Shown one piece after another: positions 61,207-64,000 of a stretch of 64,000 nt of DNA (position 1 is its first letter; each line of letters begins with the position of its first letter). The notes beneath the pieces were generated by a model. It searched no databases. It was not told the origin of the DNA and worked only from the letters and a program-made list of their open reading frames with translations. The DNA comes from Pempheris klunzingeri. Lineage: Eukaryota; Chordata; Actinopteri; Acropomatiformes; Pempheridae. Made by a program: the position numbers and the translations under genes. Where the stretch lies: assembly GCF_042242105.1 (NCBI RefSeq), contig NC_092020.1, positions 16,026,788-16,090,787 of the forward strand, written 5' to 3'.

Positions 61207-62521
61207 GGGCTTCTGTCAACATGATCTCAGTGTCTCTGGGAGGAGGTTCTGGGAGGAGAGATGCCAACACATTTGTGGTCATGTGTCTGACTCAGTATTC
61301 ACAACCTGTCCCGGAGCTGCCACTGAGCACTGGTACTTATATATTCATTATTGTGATGATGATTATTATTACTGGAAGTGGTAATATTAATATAATTATT
61401 GTTGTTATTATTAGTAGAAGTATTGTGAATAAGTATTTTCAACTTTCAACTTCAGTGTTGAAACTGAAACATTTCTCTTTAAATCCTTGAACTGTTTTAT
61501 TCTAACAGTCATTATAATGCATTTTGTATGCTGATGCTTTGTGAACACATTTTAAAATGAAGCCTGCTTTATTCTTTTAATCACGGGCCTGGGACAGTGT
61601 CAAAATCGCATTAAAAAAATCATTAAAATGTCATCCCATGACAAAACATATAAAATTTACCATCACTTTTTTTATTTGATAACCTCAACATTATGTCATT
61701 TTTCTGTGCCTTTGCTGTTGTTGAATATGGTGATATCATAGCCACACAACACACACACACACACACAAATATAAATGTATGTATGTATGTACACTGTTGC
61801 CCATAAAGTTGGAATAATTGTTCAATACCCCCAATTTTGTTAAAGCCTGAATATACAGTTTGCAAAGGTTAATTGTGGTTTAAGTTTCACTGTGTTATTA
61901 TGATCTAATCCAGCTACTTTCATGGATTTGCTCACACACACTCCGCAAACATATTGTCAATTCAAGTCTATTGCTTCTCATGCAGGTGGTAGATCATTTT
62001 GTCATTAAATTTTTCCCTCAGTATTTCTGTGGAGTGCTTCCCTGTAGCAGTGTTATGTGTGTAAAAATGTGCACCTAAACAAACCATCACCAAGATAACT
62101 GTCTAACAACACAATGTAGCTCTGAGACACAGGCCTCAGGTCCTGGTGACTCTTAACAGTGGAAATGATTGAAGATAAATGTAGTTTATTGGAGAACGCA
62201 TGAGGGTACTTTGACTACAGCTGTCCTCTCCACTTTACTCACTGATTTGATTAAATTAATGAAAGTCATTTGACAGAAATTGCGATTGCATGCAAGCATA
62301 AAGAGATCATCCAGTTTAGATAAACAGCGAGTGGTAATTATTAAAAATGACTCAGAAGTAGTCATCATATCTATTTCTATCTAATATCTTGTGATCTGTG
62401 ATCTGGAGCTGACCGCTTCCTCTGGATGAACTGACCCTTGCTTTTTCTCGTGCTAGCCCAGCCAGATAAAAGTATCAAAGCACTTATTAGAATCCACAGG
62501 AAATAGTTTCTACTCTGTTGA
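61207..62521. other. Intergenic, no recognised gene
   Basis: AT-rich with (CA)n at 61742-61767 and ATGT units near 61775. No coding exon recognised. Confidence 0.4.
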
Positions 62522-62704
62522 CCTAACCCTAACCCTAACCACAAAGAGACGCAAAACAACCACAGAGATGCTGAACAGTGATAAAAAACAACAAAAAGAT
62601 TAAAACTACTAAAAATTGACCACAAGGAGAGACAATATAGCCACAATGAGACTAAAACTAATGAATAGACACAAAGAGACCAAAAGAGACACAAAACAAC
62701 AACA
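62522..62704. repeat. Three telomere-type units next to an ACAAAGAGAC minisatellite
   Basis: CCTAACCCTAACCCTAACC at 62522-62540 is the vertebrate telomere repeat. It runs straight into diverged units of ACAAAGAGACGCAAAACAAC to 62704. The telomeric run is short, so it is more likely chance or repair-derived than a fusion scar. Confidence 0.7.
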
Positions 62705-62824
62705 CACGCATTGTTTACTGTTATTTTGTGTGTCTCTCGTTTTCTCTCTGAGAGGTGCCCCTTTGTTTCACAATCCATCCATACTCAGGACGTGATTCCA
62801 TGTTATGTCGTCTCTCTTGCAGTC

Positions 62825-64000
62825 ATGGCGTTCACGCGGCTGTCTGCCTCGATGCTGCTGGCTTCAGTGATCTTTTTTCTCTACTGGACGTCCTCCTCAG
62901 CTCGGTCACATGACCTCCCCTCAGTTGACTTGTCACCCCCCTACAGGGTAAAGAGAGACACGCCTGAAGAAACCAGAGAGAAAGTGGCAACGTCTTTGGA
63001 GGTGATAAAAGATGTACTCGGTGTCATCAAAGAAGGCATTGGAGAACGTGAGACCGAAGCATTGACAGCTGTTATGAAGGGCCTTGCTAACATCGCCAGC
63101 TGGGCGCCAGGCATCGGAAGTCTGGTGGCCTCTCTTATCAGCGTGGTCTTGGCCTTCATCCCTCAGGACGACCCGGTGCTGAACAGGAAGCTGGACTCTC
63201 TCTCCATCCAGATCTCCAACCTTGCAACTGACGTGGAATGGTTCAACTATGCCAGCGTCTACTCTCAAGACGAGGTCTGCATCCTCAATGGCTGGAAGAA
63301 GTTTCGGGTAAATAGTGATTTGGCAAAAAGTGAGGCAGAAAAACTTAGACTGGCAGAGATATTCATCAACTACTATGAGTACACAGGAACTGAAGCCAGT
63401 GTGGCCAACCTCTACCATTACCTGACGATCAGCAGCACGTCTCTCAGTGAAAACCTCAACGTGCTGCTGAGGAAGAAGTTTAAATGTGACATTCGCGAGA
63501 TCGGCAAATATAACATCTACTTCAGCAGCTTGCTGTGGAAGGGCATGGTGCTCAACCAACTCTTCTGGAGACTGATTGGCTTCTACCCATCAGGCAAAGA
63601 AATCGAACACACCCGGATGTTCAAGAACATCTACAGTGCGCAGGCATCAGCGCTGGACTTCTGCCTGGACAAGAAAAACTATAAGCAGTACATAAAGAAG
63701 GATGTGGAGGAAATCAGAGATGCAAGCAGTCCAGACAACACAACAGCCATTGCTGTTAGGGTGAAAGATAGGCTGGACAGCAAGTACAGCTGATACAACT
63801 GGGTGGTGCTGGTGCACGACACAGACGAGAATGAAGATAATGAAGACGTCTTTTACAATATGATGAAATTCACTGGAGCTAAGACCTCCGTCGCTGTGGG
63901 CCACATTCAGAAGACAGAGGATGGAAGTAAAACTACAGTCAAAGATGAGGTGAACAAATGCTTTGAAGACAAAACAAAAGATAGCTCCATTCCATCGCAT
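62825..64000 (+). pseudogene. Cephalotoxin-like secreted protein gene, probably a broken copy; continues off the right edge
   Basis: After an acceptor (CTCTTGCAG) the ATG at 62825 opens a secreted protein. Residues 1-27 are a signal peptide (MAFTRLSASMLLASVIFFLY), and a furin-type RVKR lies near residue 40. Then come an amphipathic helical region (LEVIKDVLGVIKEGIG), a glycine-containing hydrophobic helix (GIGSLVASLISVVLAF) and a long helical domain (RKLDSLSIQISNLATDVEWF, FKCDIREIGKYNIYFSSLLW). This resembles a teleost family that databases name cephalotoxin-like, with looser likeness to rapunzel proteins. The name is from memory and unverified. Within the window the gene appears to carry about one break, and its 3' part lies outside, so it is treated as a fossil. 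The sequence is otherwise little decayed, so any loss would be recent, or the break could reflect an isoform end. Confidence 0.55.

Noticed and set aside
62933-63559. 208-codon minus-strand ORF
   Set aside because: Shadow of the plus-strand cephalotoxin-like gene; composition is that of an antisense reading.

Overview
The window is nuclear DNA of a spiny-rayed (percomorph-type) teleost fish. It has vertebrate intron/exon genes with fish-like protein divergence, many CA/TG microsatellites, and several short inverted-repeat elements that I recognise from memory as common in percomorph genomes. Exon boundaries were worked out by hand from GT..AG sites, reading phase and homology. For stx5, vegfb, dnajc4, nudt22, hnrnpul2 and the aquaporin the exons add up to an uninterrupted frame ending in a stop codon.

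Layout, left to right: the first coding exon of cenpf on the minus strand, the rest lying off the left edge, with its likely promoter and a 12-nt minisatellite near 3 kb; rd3 on the plus strand (7.65-9.17 kb); stx5 on the minus strand (11.97-18.01 kb); a gene-poor stretch (18.8-27.3 kb); vegfb on the minus strand (27.3-37.8 kb); dnajc4 on the minus strand (41.4-44.5 kb), head to head with nudt22 on the plus strand (47.8-51.5 kb); hnrnpul2-like on the minus strand (52.8-56.3 kb); a classical aquaporin on the minus strand (57.9-59.1 kb); a microsatellite-rich gap; and the start of a secreted cephalotoxin-like gene on the plus strand (62.8 kb to the right edge), treated here as a probable fossil.

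The genes are ordinary conserved vertebrate genes with unrelated jobs: kinetochore (cenpf), photoreceptor guanylate cyclase control (rd3), ER-Golgi SNARE fusion (stx5), growth factor (vegfb), membrane co-chaperone (dnajc4), UDP-sugar hydrolase (nudt22), nuclear RNA-binding protein (hnrnpul2) and water channel (aquaporin). The vegfb-dnajc4-nudt22 neighbourhood matches human 11q13, and stx5 and hnrnpul2 are at human 11q12. CENPF and RD3 are both on human 1q32, so a junction between two ancestral blocks appears to lie between rd3 and stx5.

I did not find a clear undescribed system. The best leads are regulatory: upstream ORFs that start in the first exon and overlap the main start codon in stx5 (through an ATGA stop-start), dnajc4, nudt22 and possibly cenpf; a (UG)67 tract 24 nt from a 3' splice site in hnrnpul2; a vegfb whose heparin-binding form lacks the usual C-terminal arginine and whose optional basic exon may switch the downstream frame; and a 114-nt exitron-like segment in the aquaporin. 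Exon 1 positions and transcription starts are inferred and need RNA evidence.
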